This document shows positions 10,617-21,830 of a stretch of 64,000 nucleotides of DNA, piece by piece. The stretch comes from Chlamydoabsidia padenii (Eukaryota; Mucoromycota; Mucoromycetes; Mucorales; Cunninghamellaceae), in NCBI GenBank assembly GCA_025330725.1, contig JAIWND010000001.1, positions 930,001 to 994,000 of the forward strand. Direction: 5' to 3'. Under the pieces are notes generated by a model, which searched no databases, had not been told where the DNA came from, and saw only the letters and a list, made by a program, of their open reading frames with translations. Position 1 is the stretch's first letter. Each line of letters begins with the position of its first letter. The position numbers and the translations under genes were made by a program.

Positions 10617-12392
10617 ATGAAGAACGAACCTTGTTGTAAATGCAAAACTGAGCTGTCTACAGTTCGTCTTCGACACACCTTCTACTGCAAGTAAGTATCT
10701 TGTCTACTTTTTTTTTTTTTAAACACTTTCACTAATCAAACACTTTTTTTATGACCTTTTTAGTAAATGCTTTACCTACACTTTTGTTGGCAAGTATAGA
10801 TCCAATGTAAATAGATCCAAAGCAATTGCTCGCAAGAAAGGAAAAGTGCTTTTGGCCTGCTCAGGTGGTCCCTCTTCAATGTAAGTTCTTTGTCAACACA
10901 GTCCCACTCTTTTTCATTTTTGAACTAACACTTTATTATATAACCCACCTAGTGCTATGCTCCACCTCACAAGTACCTTTATGGTAATCAATCCCAACGA
11001 AAAGAAAAAAGTCGCCATGATACCTTCAGCAATTGTGTGTCACATTGATGAATCCAGTCTCTTCGAAGAACAGGTAAATAAAACTTGAAAGGAAAGTTGA
11101 CCCTGTACTAATGTGTCTTGTTTGGACTGTAATAGAAAGGAGCATCGACAAAGTTACAAACAATGGTGGAAAACAAGTATCCTCAGTTGACGTTTATTGG
11201 CCATTCTATGGAAGACGTCTTTGACAAGGACTTTGACGCTGCTGCTGACTTTGATAGGTCACTGAAAAATGTATCTGGAGCCAATCGTGATTATGGTAAG
11301 AAGCACAGTTTAGCATAACTTTATGGACACTCACCATATCATTTATATATTATATAGAACATCTTGTGCAGTTAATACAACAATCCAGTGATGAAACAAA
11401 TGGGGAACGATTAAAGAAGCTATTCAACAACATCAACAAAAACACAGCCAAAGAAGACCTTTATTGGAACATCAAGTTTGCCATGCTACTCACCATTGCT
11501 AGACGGGAAGGGTAAGTGATGGACATTATATGATTGGTGAATGTATTACATACTTAATCTTGTTTGATAGATGTGATTATCTTTTTATGGCAGATTCATC
11601 AACAAGACAGGCCATCAAGATGATATCCAAAATCAGCAATGGACGTGGCTACAGTATACCTATGGATGTCGGTTTGGAAGTTGATACGTGCTTCAAGGAT
11701 CTAGTCATTCTGCGACCCATGAAGGACATGCTTGCGAAGGAAATGGGGATGTATAATCGATTACACGGTATTGATCATGATGTCACTGCTCCTGTCAATT
11801 GGGGGACTGGAATGCCTCCGAAAAGCTCTATAGAACGATTGACTGAAGGTAAAGATACATATATATATATATATATACAAAGTATACTAAACAAGTTTGC
11901 CTGTGTTGTTATATAGATTTTATTGTTGGACTTGATCGCGACTTTCCTTCGACTGTCAGTACAATCTCCAGAACAGCATCTAAACTCACACCTCATGGCA
12001 AAATCGATTACAGCAAGACTTGTGCCATTTGTCAAATGTATGTCAAAAGGAACTCACCAAGTCGTACCCCTTTCTAACAATGACTTTCTTCTTCTTCTTC
12101 CTTTTATTGTAGGCCATACGAAGCAAACATTCCCGAATGGAGAAAACATATCACTGTGACCACGGTGAACCATCAAGATCAAGTACAATGTGACTCTTCT
12201 GGAACTCAATCGACTGCTGACCTGAATGGGTATCTGTGCTACAGCTGTCAAGTGAACCTCAAGGACTACAAGGATGGGGCGGTGGAAAATTTACCTTCCT
12301 TTGTTGTACGGAAACTTGACGATGATCAAAAAGAACAACAATTACGAGGACAAATCCAGGACTTTCTTATTGATGACGATAATGATGATTAA
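10617..12392 (+). CDS. CTU2: cytoplasmic tRNA 2-thiolation protein 2 (Ncs2/Ctu2)
   Basis: Partner of Ncs6/Ctu1 in the cytosolic complex that thiolates U34 of Lys, Gln and Glu tRNAs (URM1 pathway). About eight exons give roughly 470 residues. The N-terminus MKNEPCCKCKTELSTVRLRH has the paired Cys motif, followed by FYCNKCFTYTFVGKYRS. The ATPase-like core has KKGKVLLACSGGPSSIAMLH in the PP-loop position, DYLFMADSSTRQA and FKDLVILRPMKDMLAKE. The C-terminus has CAICQMPYE and GYLCYSCQ, the second Cys pairs. Length and order match the family. The start follows a CT-rich leader. Intron positions contain AT repeats (near 11857). Confidence 0.93.
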
Positions 12393-12692
12393 TTTTTAGA
12401 ATGTAGAATAGTAGTTAGTATAGAATTATTTCATTGTATACCTTTTTTTTTTTTTTTTTTTTTTTTTTTGTAGGGAGATGATTGATCATAATAATAAAAA
12501 CCTTCTCACATTGTAAAACACAAATCCAACCATTATGCATGATTCATATAACATGTTTATCATATATTAAAATACAACAACAATAATAATAATGACCGTA
12601 AATGTAGTCAAGAAGTCTTTTTGTTTTTATTAGTTAAATAGTAATACATAAAATGAAGATAATGTGCCTAAAAAAAAGGTAGTATAACTAAT
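12393..12692. other. convergent 3' region
   Basis: Shared 3' region of CTU2 (plus) and the fucosyltransferase (minus). It contains a T-run of about 28 nt near 12443 and AT-rich UTR sequence. No gene. Confidence 0.6.
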
Positions 12693-13414
12693 TTAAATAT
12701 GAGAAGAATCCTGCTTTGCATAGCGCCTGTATTTTTTAGATTGAGAGTAAATGGTATAAACTATAAATCCTATAGCCGCTGCGCTGAGGGAAACCAGTGC
12801 CAGCATCCCAATTCGATCTTGAAGTGAAGAAGAAGAAGAAGAAGAAGAAGAGGTTGGTAGAGAGGTAGATGAGTCGTCGATATGTGATAGTACTTGATAA
12901 GCGAATTCATCTTTAGGCGTCGGAGTCCAAGTATACGAATCATAAGGAGGGCCGCTTGACGCATAATCCCATTTCCCTCCCTCCATACAAGTAGTGTCGA
13001 TCAAGAATTGTCGATCACGGTTATTGTTTTGTGTTGCCTGTTGTTGTTGTTCACTATGCCTTGAGATCCAAGTGGTGGCCATATGTCGACAGATGGAGCA
13101 CCAACTGACCCTGTAATCATGGGCGGTTTGATCACTCCAGAGGGAAACAAACAAAGGATCCAGTCGTTCGGTGGGTGATTTGAAGAGGGCGTCCTGTCGA
13201 TGTTTCATGTAAGCAAGATAAGCATCGTCATTTTCGTCAAGGAAGTGAATATACTTTGCCAATTCACGTGGGTCGGGGTATGCATCCATCCTGATGGCAG
13301 ATCGTTGGTTTGGTAAATAGCCATTATAAGAAGAAGGTCCATCGATGATTGGTACTGCTGAGAATTTCAATGTATCCACGAGTTTTTCCGTCACTACAGC
13401 AACAAAGAAAGAAG

Positions 13415-13452
<38 letters not shown>

Positions 13453-14284
13453 GTGTTCCTCCCTTCTTTATATGTTTTTTTCTTTTCTTTTCTTACCATA
13501 GTCTTCACAATTTGCATTTTCCACCGCGAGATAAAACTTGTATTCAGTCATCAATTGTTCCCTTGATTTGTCTGCGGGAAAAGGTTTGGTGTTGAGACAG
13601 TCCCCGTAAGAATCAATGTTGATATATTTCATGAGTTCAGCAATGTATTCTTGTCTTCCACTAGAGGCTTGACAGTTCTTGGCGATCCACAGAATTGGTG
13701 CTTGTTTCGATTTTCGCCGCATGAAATCGGTAGGTAAAGGTCGATTGGCTACATCCATGACCGCAGGACTAAAATAGGTGAAGAAGTATTGACTTTTTTG
13801 GTGATAGGATGCCAGATAATCAAACTTGTCCATGAATCGTGATTCTTGTCGGAAGGTTGCTGTCAGGGGTGATTCTAGTGTATACAAAATCCAAGGTTGC
13901 CCCTTACCTATAATATACATTTGTTAGTTTTTGTTTTTTTGTCTTTTGTCTCTCTCCCTTATATCAAAGAACTTACGTTTAGGATTATCGTCAAAAGTAT
14001 AATCGGCAGCATGATAGATCAAAGCGTCACTAGTTGCTATTTCAGTTTGATTGGAAGTAATGGTACACCAAGAAGAAGCGTGTGTCAGGTTGACTTGATA
14101 ACCTTCAGGAAGTAGGCATTCTTCTTCTATGGGTTTATCTTTGCCTAGAAAATAAAAATAGAGTTGGGTTCGTGACAATGATAAAGATAAGTGGAAGGTG
14201 TTGATTTAACTTGCCTTCAAATATAATTGAGTTAAACCACCTTGTCCAATGGAGTAAACGAATAGGTTCTATAGTAGTTACCAT
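12693..14284 (-). CDS. GT10 alpha-(1,3)-fucosyltransferase-like protein with C-terminal membrane segment
   Basis: Family GT10 enzymes transfer fucose from GDP-fucose to glycans. Four exons give about 450 residues. The N-terminus IRLLHWTRWFN matches the family's first strand. Conserved blocks are QPWILYTLESPLTATF, APILWIAKNCQASSGRQEYI, then YKFYLAVENANCEDYVTEKL and the downstream AVPIIDGPSSYNGYLPNQRS. The C-terminus has a Ser repeat, one hydrophobic helix (IGMLALVSLSAAAIGFIVYT) and a basic tail YSQSKKYRRYAKQ. No N-terminal signal anchor is encoded after the first ATG (14284). Intron 1 (14145-14214) uses a GC donor (AAG|GCAAGT). Another intron has a 33-nt A/T run at 13418-13450, reading as poly(T) before the acceptor on the gene strand. 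Sugar acceptor unknown. Confidence 0.87.
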
Positions 14285-14358
14285 ATTATAGCAATTGTTC
14301 AATGGATGAGAAAGAAGTGCAAAAGCAAAAAAAGAAATGGGCACCCAATTTATCTGTC

Positions 14359-14372
14359 ATTTTCAAATCCCG
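14359..14372 (-). promoter_or_regulatory. GGGATTT element in divergent promoter
   Basis: Reads CGGGATTTGAAAAT on minus. It lies between the fucosyltransferase start (14284, minus) and the thioesterase start (14486, plus), so it could serve both. Confidence 0.5.
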
Positions 14373-14485
14373 TCTACGCCCAAAAAAAAAAAAAAAAAAA
14401 AAGAAAAGGTGGAGGTAGTTTTCTTTCCAAAACGAGGGGAAATTTACATTATTAATCTTTATTTTTTTCTTAACTTTACACTCAA

Positions 14486-15423
14486 ATGTCAACAACTACA
14501 GCATCCGTACTATCAGCACCTTCAGTAGTTATTGCACCAACAGGAAAACATGACTGTACTGTGATATGGCTTCATGGTTTAGGTGATAATGGACTAGGCT
14601 GGCAGTTTTTGGTGGAAGAACTGAGTCCTCAATTACCTACGGTCAAATGGATCTTACCAACTGCGTAAGTTGATCAACAAGAAAACAACTCCAAAACTAA
14701 CCAACTATTATATACATATTTTATTGGGTAGACCTTTACGATCGGTAGCTTATAGTGATAATGCAGTGGTACCTGGTTGGTTTAACGTTGTTGCTGGCGG
14801 GTCTGCAGGTCAAGTGGATGAAGAAGGCATGTTATCGTCAGTTCAACTAGGTAAGGAAAAAAAAAAAAAAAAAGACAAGGGAAAACTATCTATTATCTTA
14901 CTAATGAATCGTATATCTACTAGTGGATGAAATCATACAGTCTGAAGTCAACCAAGGTACGAAAAAGATCATACTTGGTGGATTCTCTCAAGGATGCACG
15001 ATCACTCTATTGACAAGTCGGATCACGAAAACAAAACTAGCAGGTATCATTGGTGTTGCTGGATGGCTACCTCGAGGAAAACTCATTGATAAAGTAAAGA
15101 AAAAAAAAATGATTGAATACAGTGTGTGTGTGTGTGGGGGGGAGAACTTGCCATCACTTAATCGTACTATATTATAGGCTATTACCGATACCAATCGACA
15201 TACACCTGTTATGATATGTCATGGGGACATGGATGATGTTGTTTTATGCAAATATGGTCAATCCTCTGCTCGATACCTGGTAAAAACGGGATACTCGGTT
15301 GACTTGAAGGTCTATTCTGAACTTGGTCATACATCATGTGATCAACAAATGAAGGACATTGGAATATTTATACAGCGACAACAACTGGTGGAAGTTAGCA
15401 ATAGATTTGGTCCTAAATTATAG
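14486..15423 (+). CDS. APT1: acyl-protein thioesterase 1 / lysophospholipase-type carboxylesterase
   Basis: Alpha/beta hydrolase that removes palmitate from cysteines of proteins such as Ras and G-alpha in the cytosol. Four exons give about 235 residues. Oxyanion region VIWLHGLGDNGLGW is near residues 27-40. The nucleophile elbow GFSQG, the acid in CHGDMDDVV and the histidine in ELGHTSCD make up the Ser-Asp-His triad. The block KWILPTAPLRSVAY spans an intron. Length fits the family. Start chosen at the first ATG after a CT-rich leader. It shares a 200-bp divergent promoter with the fucosyltransferase gene. Confidence 0.94.
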
Positions 15424-15568
15424 TCATACTTATAAACACACATGTAATAAAATGATCTCTTCTTGTCTACTGGATGCATAATGCGATGTCGGGGTTGAAA
15501 ATCGGCCATTAAATTCAAAACTAGTAAATCCATTTTTTTTCTCGCTCTTCTTCCTCTTCCTTTTCTTT

Positions 15569-15600
<32 letters not shown>

Positions 15601-16637
15601 TTTTTAAATCGACATGGTGCTTGGCCTGGGTAATACACTTGTACAATGACAAAAGATACAAAAGTATGAAACGATTCAAGCTGGTAAGACTCTCTGCAGT
15701 GCTACTGATCTCTTTTTTTTTTACAAGAACACTGCCACGATATAAGATTGGTAAAGTTGGATCTGCAAACACCCATATTATCTACCCCTACACCATTGAA
15801 TTAAACTAGATTAATATAACGAACTATCTCACCTTTAGATATGACACCGTCAAGACGAACAGATCACTAAACCTATTGTAGTTAATAGTCGTATTAGCAT
15901 ATAGTTTACAATTTACTACTTTACCTCCCCTCCTTTTTATTTTATTTTATTAAATCATATTGTGTATGTTTAGTTGACCATTTAAATAAAATAACGATAA
16001 TAAAAAGTATGTATGTATGCTTAAACATCAATGAAAGAATGTTTGATTTGATTGATATAGATCTTATGGATAAACTCATTACACTATCAAGGAGTCAAGT
16101 GAAAAGAAAAGGGATTGGTCATATTGGAATTATGTTTCAGGGCAAATAGAACAATAACTGGCAAATCTCCTTTTTAATAAGCACAGACAAAGGAATGCAA
16201 ACGCCCGAATGACATCTTTCATGCTGTTACTCGGAATGTAATTATATAATAGTGATGATGTTGTTTAGCTTGAAACTTTCCATACCATCAAATTTAAAAT
16301 CATAGGCAACAAATGTTGACATTCAACAGTAATACAATCATTGTGAATGTAGTTATATCGGCATAGACGCATTGATCGGGATTCGAAAAATGAGGGTATG
16401 AAGAAGGAAAAAGGAAAGGGGGCAGTGTTACCACTAAAGTGGACCAAGGAGTTGAATGATCAGAGTCTCCTAGTTTGTCTCTTTGTCAATGAAAATGAGC
16501 CAAGATGAATGAAATCAGTGATTAATACATTTATATGAAAAAAAAAAAAGTAATATTCACCTTCATTCTCTTTTGCATAAATAGAATGATCGTCTCCATT
16601 TCACCACACTTTTCTTCTTTTTTGGAAGGATCAGACA
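15424..16637. other. 1.2-kb intergenic region
   Basis: 3' flank of the thioesterase gene and 5' flank of the small membrane-protein gene. It contains a T-rich tract of about 40 nt near 15566 and a variant element (ATCGGGATTCGAAAAA) at 16375. No gene seen; short ORFs lack coding character. Confidence 0.5.
16375..16390 (+). promoter_or_regulatory. GGGATTT element variant (ATCGGGATTCGAAAAA)
   Basis: About 250 bp upstream of the gene at 16638, same strand. Confidence 0.4.
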
Positions 16638-17009
16638 ATGGATACTTATATACCATGGTTAATAGTACTAATTCCTGTATTCCTATCCATCTTTTTATAC
16701 TTTCTTGTTAAATTCTTAATGTCAAGACCAAGATCGATCGAGGAGGATGAAGAAATAGGCACGTACCCTATAAATTCAAATACCGACCATGTCACCGTCG
16801 AACCCATCCTCTCCTGTCTTCCTCCACCATCCTATTTTGCATCCCATCGGGATCGACTCTTCCGAGTACACACTTTAACAGAGTATGATAAACCACCTGA
16901 TTATACCTATCAAGACCCTGAGGAGATTTCCTTGGACAAGGTCAAAAAGATCGTGATTGCACAAAGACAAAGACAAAGAGAACAACACAACAACAATAGA
17001 CCGCATTAA
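16638..17009 (+). CDS. small single-pass membrane protein, function unknown
   Basis: Intronless ORF of 123 residues. Residues 6-28 (PWLIVLIPVFLSIFLYFLV) form a clear membrane helix at the N-terminus, followed by a basic patch (MSRPRS) and an acidic, Pro-rich soluble tail with CLPPPSYF and YDKPPDYTYQDPEE, ending in a Gln/Arg-rich stretch. The topology suggests a signal-anchored protein with its tail in the cytosol. I do not recognise a family. The PPxY-like pieces (PPSY, PPDY) resemble WW-domain ligands of Nedd4/Rsp5 ubiquitin ligases, which is an inference only. It converges with COA1, 79 bp away. Confidence 0.6.
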   Translation: MDTYIPWLIVLIPVFLSIFLYFLVKFLMSRPRSIEEDEEIGTYPINSNTDHVTVEPILSCLPPPSYFASHRDRLFRVHTLTEYDKPPDYTYQDPEEISLDKVKKIVIAQRQRQREQHNNNRPH

Positions 17010-17088
17010 AAAACAAAGAAGACTTTTTATTTTTATTAATATCCAATCAACCAATACTATATATCATCATCATCATCAATCCCTAATT

Positions 17089-17770
17089 TCATTCCAAGTG
17101 TTCCAATGCAAATGGTGCGCCTTGATCTGTTAATTCATGGTGTCCAATATCCACAGTTTCATTATCTGATTGTCTGGTCACGGTGAATTCCAATGTATGC
17201 CAGGCATGACCTCGACGCTGAGATGAGAATCGGACACGAGCTCGTTCACCTATGTAAATAGCAAAGGTTAGTCAAGTTGTTTGTATGTGTGTTAGTGATA
17301 ATAATAAAACAATTTGTTTCCTTACCTTTGGAACCAGTTACATCAAAAGCAATATTAACTTTACCTTTCAAGTGATTGACAGTACCACTAATCCAAGGCC
17401 AAGAGTCAGCATAATCCACCTTGTCACCCACCAAATCAATAACACGAGGATCATAACGCACCATGAATAATGTACCACTGACAACGCTACTTGACAGACG
17501 TTGATAATTCAGTGCAGAAGATAGTCCCACCACCCATACTAAGGTTCCAACAAGAGCTCCACCAATATACCATGGTCGACGTGATTTCGTAGGTGCTGAA
17601 GGAAGTTCTCGGTCAACCACTTTGGTGGTATGATGGTTCAGCCGAACTCCAAGTGTATTTGTTGTTGTCGCTAATCGTTTATTCGCACCCATTCTACTTG
17701 ATAAAAGACCACAACGACTAGAGGTTGCTGATCGTGTGAATATTGTTGTGAGACGTGCTGTGGGATTCAT
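17089..17770 (-). CDS. COA1: cytochrome c oxidase assembly factor 1-like protein
   Basis: Coa1 is an inner-membrane protein needed for early assembly of Cox1 in complex IV. Two exons give about 201 residues. The N-terminus is a long Arg/Ser/Thr-rich presequence (MNPTARLTTIFTRSATSSR). It is followed by SRRPWYIGGALVGTLVWVVG, a membrane helix, then RLSSSVVSGTLFMVRYDPRV and the small C-terminal domain WPWISGTVNHLKGKVNIAFD, matching the family's IxGxxxxxxGxA region. The C-terminus GHHELTDQGAPFALEHLE is in exon 2. The start is the first ATG of the frame. Confidence 0.85.
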
Positions 17771-17873
17771 TACAATGTTTTCAATTGAAGAAGAAGGGAG
17801 AGAGTTAAAAAAAAAGGCGGGTTTTTATTTTAAACAAGGGAGGATGCGTCAGAAAAAAAAAAAAAAAAAAAAA

Positions 17874-17887
17874 GTCGGGATTTAAAA
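17874..17887 (+). promoter_or_regulatory. GGGATTT element (GTCGGGATTTAAAA)
   Basis: About 105 bp upstream of the COA1 start, opposite orientation, directly behind an A-run of about 19 nt. Confidence 0.45.
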
Positions 17888-17961
17888 AAACCAAGCTACA
17901 ACTTTTTTTTATTAAGCAAGCATGACAGGGAGTAAGTGGTACAACAAAGATAGATCCTATA

Positions 17962-18991
17962 CTAGTCTGATGCTTCTACTTTTATTTCCTAATGATTGAT
18001 ACAAGTAGAGATGTATAATTAATAATCTATTATCAAATTTGATTCAACCTACCTGTTGTCCATTAACACCTGCTTTTTTCGATAATCTTTCGATCAAAAG
18101 GGCTTCTTGTTCTTTTTCGCTTTCAAGTAACAAACCATCTTCTTCATCACGGTATCCATAGTAATCAGCATCAATATTCTTGTAGATTTCAGTCCTTGAT
18201 CGACCAGTAGGTCCAGACGCTAATGATTTATATATAAAGACAGAAAAAAAAAAAAAAAAGTCAGTACCAAGTCCACCTACAGTTCCAGTTACCCTTTACC
18301 TTCTTGTTCAAATAGTTCACGGACACCTGGTAAATCCCTTGCACGACCAAAGTACCTAAAAAAAAAAAAAGAGAGAGAGAAGATTAAAAATCACCTTGAG
18401 AAGAAACAAATTTTACATACTTGTATCCACGGACACCTGGTACTTCTTTGCCTTCATTATCGATCATTTTTGGCGCAATCTAAGTAAAAAGAAAGAGATT
18501 GGTGTCTGGTTTTAGTTACCTAACCCACCGTGTCTGTTTTAGCTTACCGAATAATTTGGCCCACCCAACTCCCTTATCCGTTTTTCCCAGTGGTATTTTT
18601 CCCTCATCATTTTGTTGATATAGTCATTAAGATCTCGTATTTGGTAATCAGACAATGTAGCTAATAATAAAGGACTAGTTAGATCGGTGTTTGAGGGCAT
18701 GGAGTTTACTTACAATCTTGAATTTTAGATACACCACGAGATATTTCACGCATAATGTCTCGTCTCCATTTTTCACATTCACCCACATTATCTACACTGG
18801 TGGATAAAGCAGGTCGTTTTTGTTTCTTGGTAATTTTGCCGAGTTCTGCTTGTTGTGCTTCACGGAATCGATAAAGCATCGATTGCGCCTTTTCTTCATT
18901 ACGTGCCTATGATGATGTCCGTCCCCACCCAATTAAAACACATTAGTATTCAAAACATGCTACTTGTACTATTAATGATAATACTTGCCAT
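17962..18991 (-). CDS. ISY1: pre-mRNA splicing factor Isy1
   Basis: Component of the NineTeen complex/spliceosome acting in the first catalytic step. Exons join to [92 protein letters not shown] and [18 protein letters not shown], all Isy1 hallmarks. The first intron (18907-18988) lies directly after the ATG and uses a GC donor (ATG|GCAAGT), needed to give MARNEEK. The C-terminus is uncertain: either a read-through ending VNGQQVG or one more intron giving [13 protein letters not shown], stop at 17962. The C-terminal region is shorter than in animals. Confidence 0.9.
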
Positions 18992-19127
18992 ATTTAAACA
19001 AAGGTGAATATATATATATATATGTAAGGTGAGTGAGCAGGTATTAAATGTAAGGAGAGTTGAGGAAAGAAGAGAAAGGTCTGTCTCAAAGGGAAAAAAA
19101 AAAAAAATCAATAAAAAGCCGCCACCT

Positions 19128-19140
19128 CCGGGGTTTAAAT
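19128..19140 (+). promoter_or_regulatory. GGGATTT element variant (CCGGGGTTTAAAT)
   Basis: About 55 bp upstream of the AIM18 start in the divergent ISY1-AIM18 promoter, same strand as AIM18. Confidence 0.45.
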
Positions 19141-19192
19141 GTACTTTTCTTTCACTTTCCTTTCTTTTTACATCCCCCCCCCACTCTCAACC

Positions 19193-20402
19193 ATGTTTCG
19201 CACCCGACCTTTAACTCGACAACTTGGCCAATGGCAAACTGCTATACGAAGATACAACACTTTTGTATCTCCTTCCATTAAAGTAAGTTGCTTGGATAAA
19301 ACAATGACTTTGAACCTAACTACTTTTTTCTTCACTGTATTATACCAGGGTGCTTATCGTCAACAACCTCGACTTCCCTGGACTCGAAAAATGGTATTTA
19401 CTTCGGTGGCTGGACTAATGGCAGCTGGTACTTTTATATCATTAGCTAATTCATCAACTGTTTACTCTGAAGCGGAAAATCCTCTTGTTGAAGCCGACGG
19501 TGTAGAAGGTAAATTAGACGCATAAAAAGGTAAAATGTGTGTGTGTGTGTGTGTGTATTTATTAACTTGTCAAATAGACCCAGACACACATTTGGTATTC
19601 CCTTTTTATCTCACCACCAACTCGGATTGGAAACGGTTGATCGGTCTAGGTGCTCGTCAAGTGAGTTTTTTGAATATCAATGTGTATGTCCTTGGCATGT
19701 ACATGAAAAGTGAAGATATTCACCAACTACAATTGGACCCAAAATGGAAGGTAAACAACCCCTCCCTACCCAAGGTAAAACTGTCTTCTCTACTCACACC
19801 TTTTTATTTAGCACTTTGACAAGGCTGATTTTTTGGCCAAGGAAGATCTTGCACTCTCTTTATTGAATCAACCTGTGGATGTATCCATTCGAATTGGTAA
19901 GTTGGAGAGACACGACTATGATTTGGATGATGAATTAACCTTGATTATTGTTAAAATAGTGCCTGTACGAAACACCAACACACAACATCTTCGTGATGGT
20001 TTCACTAGATCATTATTACAACGTATGCGCCAACAATCCAAAACAATGACTGAAGATGAAGAAAAGGAAATCCTGGATGCGATCCGTGACTTTAAAACCA
20101 AGTTTGTCAATGCAAAGGTCAAGAAGGATACTGAATTTGTCTTTACAAAGACAAAAGAAGGTACATTCAAAATGGAATATCTAGTAAGTAATAGTTAAAA
20201 TAAATAAAAAAAAAGTCGGATTTACATAATAACTCTCGATTGATTCATCTAGGGTAAAGACTTGGGCACAGTGAACAATAAATGGCTGGCTGTCAACTTT
20301 ATCATGACCTACTTGAACCCTGACATTCCTGCAAGTGAAGCTGCACTCCATAGCATTGCCAATGGATTTGACTCTTTGATGAATCCCCCACCCTCCACTT
20401 AG
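19193..20402 (+). CDS. AIM18: mitochondrial chalcone isomerase-like protein Aim18/Aim46
   Basis: Fungal mitochondrial protein with a chalcone-isomerase fold; relatives bind heme and have no known isomerase activity. About five exons give roughly 320 residues. The N-terminus MFRTRPLTRQLGQWQTAIRR is a presequence, followed by a membrane segment (MVFTSVAGLMAAGTFISLA) and the CHI-like domain with FPFYLTTNSDWKRLIGLGAR and NINVYVLGMYMKSEDI. Next come PVRNTNTQHLRDGFTRSLLQ and the C-terminal NNKWLAVNFIMTYLNPDIPA. Intron 3 carries a (TG)n repeat; the last intron begins with a partial GTCGGATTTA element. The start is an ATG after a pyrimidine-rich leader. Confidence 0.87.
19536..19557. repeat. (TG)n microsatellite in an AIM18 intron
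   Basis: About 11 TG units just after a 5' splice site. Confidence 0.85.
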
Positions 20403-20621
20403 TTATAGAATAGTTGTTGTTTTAAATAAAAGATTTGCACTTTTATATATAAATATATAAATCATGTTGATTACCCATAGGACCACCATAATAACATTCC
20501 CCCCCCTCCCATCACCATTCTATATAATAAAAGTCCATAATGTATAAAACCAAGTTTATTGTGTATAATATAAAAAAAAAAAGGCACCATCACCATCATC
20601 CTAAACGATACTAGACTAAAT

Positions 20622-21270
20622 CTACATATCAATATCTTGTACACCATCCTTTGACACCAACTTGATATTGAATTTTGGCATGTTGACGATAAATCGAGTC
20701 TTGAGTTCATCCAGGCACTTTTGTAATAATTCCTTGGCTTCATCCACATTCATGTCGGGTTTGTAGTAGCGATCCATCAATGATGTACAAAAGTAGGCAC
20801 CGTATCCTTGAGCTGCAAAGGGTAAAGAGGCCATGGCACCTAAGTAGTCAATCCAAAACAATTCAGGTTTGCCTGTCTTGACATCATATCCACCCAGAAT
20901 CATATTGACAGAATAAGGATGCTATACAATTATAATAAAGGGTTAGTATTCAACCAAGACGAAGAGTGTATATACATTGACTTACTTTGCTTCGAAGGGA
21001 GTCCGCTATTTCCCGTCGAGTAAAGTTGGCAATAGATTTAGGAGACAGTTCGATACTGTTACGAATGCTGTAAAGTTTAATGTTGCGTTGAATGTATTCG
21101 GCAAAGTTGACAGTATCACCAGGTTCACCAGAGTAAAGAAGGACAGTGTTGGGACTGAGTTGTCGAGATTTGTCTTCGGTTCCTTTCATCACCACAATGC
21201 TACGTGCTGACACAGTATCCGCTGCCAGTAAAGTAAAGTCCTTTCCCGTAATTCCAAATAAGCATTCCAT
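20622..21270 (-). CDS. PRE1: 20S proteasome subunit beta type 4 (Pre1/PSMB2)
   Basis: Non-catalytic beta subunit of the 20S core. Two exons give about 205 residues. MECLFGITGKDFTLLAADTV replaces the Thr-active-site start of catalytic beta subunits, as in the PSMB2 family. Family blocks: GEPGDTVNFAEYIQRNIKLY, SIELSPKSIANFTRREIADS, then MILGGYDVKTG after the intron, LFWIDYLGAMASLPFAAQGY, and LQKCLDELKTRFIVNMPKF. Stop TAG at 20622-20624. The gene lies tail-to-tail with AIM18, 219 bp apart. Confidence 0.95.
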
Positions 21271-21416
21271 GTTGGTTTAAATATTGATATGGGTAATAAA
21301 AAGATATAAAGTATGTGCGCGTAATGAGTTTTTGAAGAATTAGAAGAGAAAGAAAGGTAATAAAAAAAAAAAAGAGCGTGCGTGTACCTTATACTATAAA
21401 GTCACAGCGTGTGGAA

Positions 21417-21430
21417 ATTTAAAATCCCGA
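21417..21430 (-). promoter_or_regulatory. GGGATTT element (TCGGGATTTTAAAT on minus)
   Basis: About 150 bp upstream of the proteasome beta4 start, same orientation as the gene. Confidence 0.5.
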
Positions 21431-21816
21431 AATCACTGACTGAACTGACAATTCATGCCTCTCTGTATATATTACCAATGTGTAACTTTCCTTTTTTTTT
21501 TTTCTCTCTCTCTTTTTCTAAAGAGTGAGTGAGCTTGCTTTTAATAGCATTTTAACTATTAAAATTAGATAAAAGAGAGAGAGAAAAAAAAGAAGAAAAG
21601 AAGGATGATTTGACAAGTCAAGCTCCACTTGGTAGCGAAATACACTAGGCACTCTTTCTCGTTTTTTCATTCTTCTTCTTCTTCTTCTTCTTCTGAGAAT
21701 CACAATAATAATCAAACCAGAACACAGAATACAGTACAGTTGTATTAATAAGTCAGTATTAAAAAGTCATGTTGATAGGTGAGATCAATTGATTTGGACC
21801 CTGATTTTTATTTATA

Positions 21817-21830
21817 AATTCAAATCCCGC
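21817..21830 (-). promoter_or_regulatory. GGGATTT element (GCGGGATTTGAATT on minus)
   Basis: Perfect-type copy about 550 bp upstream of the proteasome gene with no nearer start codon. Either a distal copy or a sign of an unrecognised transcript. Confidence 0.4.

Noticed and set aside
14285..14344. Hydrophobic N-terminal extension of the GT10 gene
   Set aside because: The frame begins with GTG, not ATG, and a stop lies just upstream; kept as a hypothesis in the findings, not as the annotated start.
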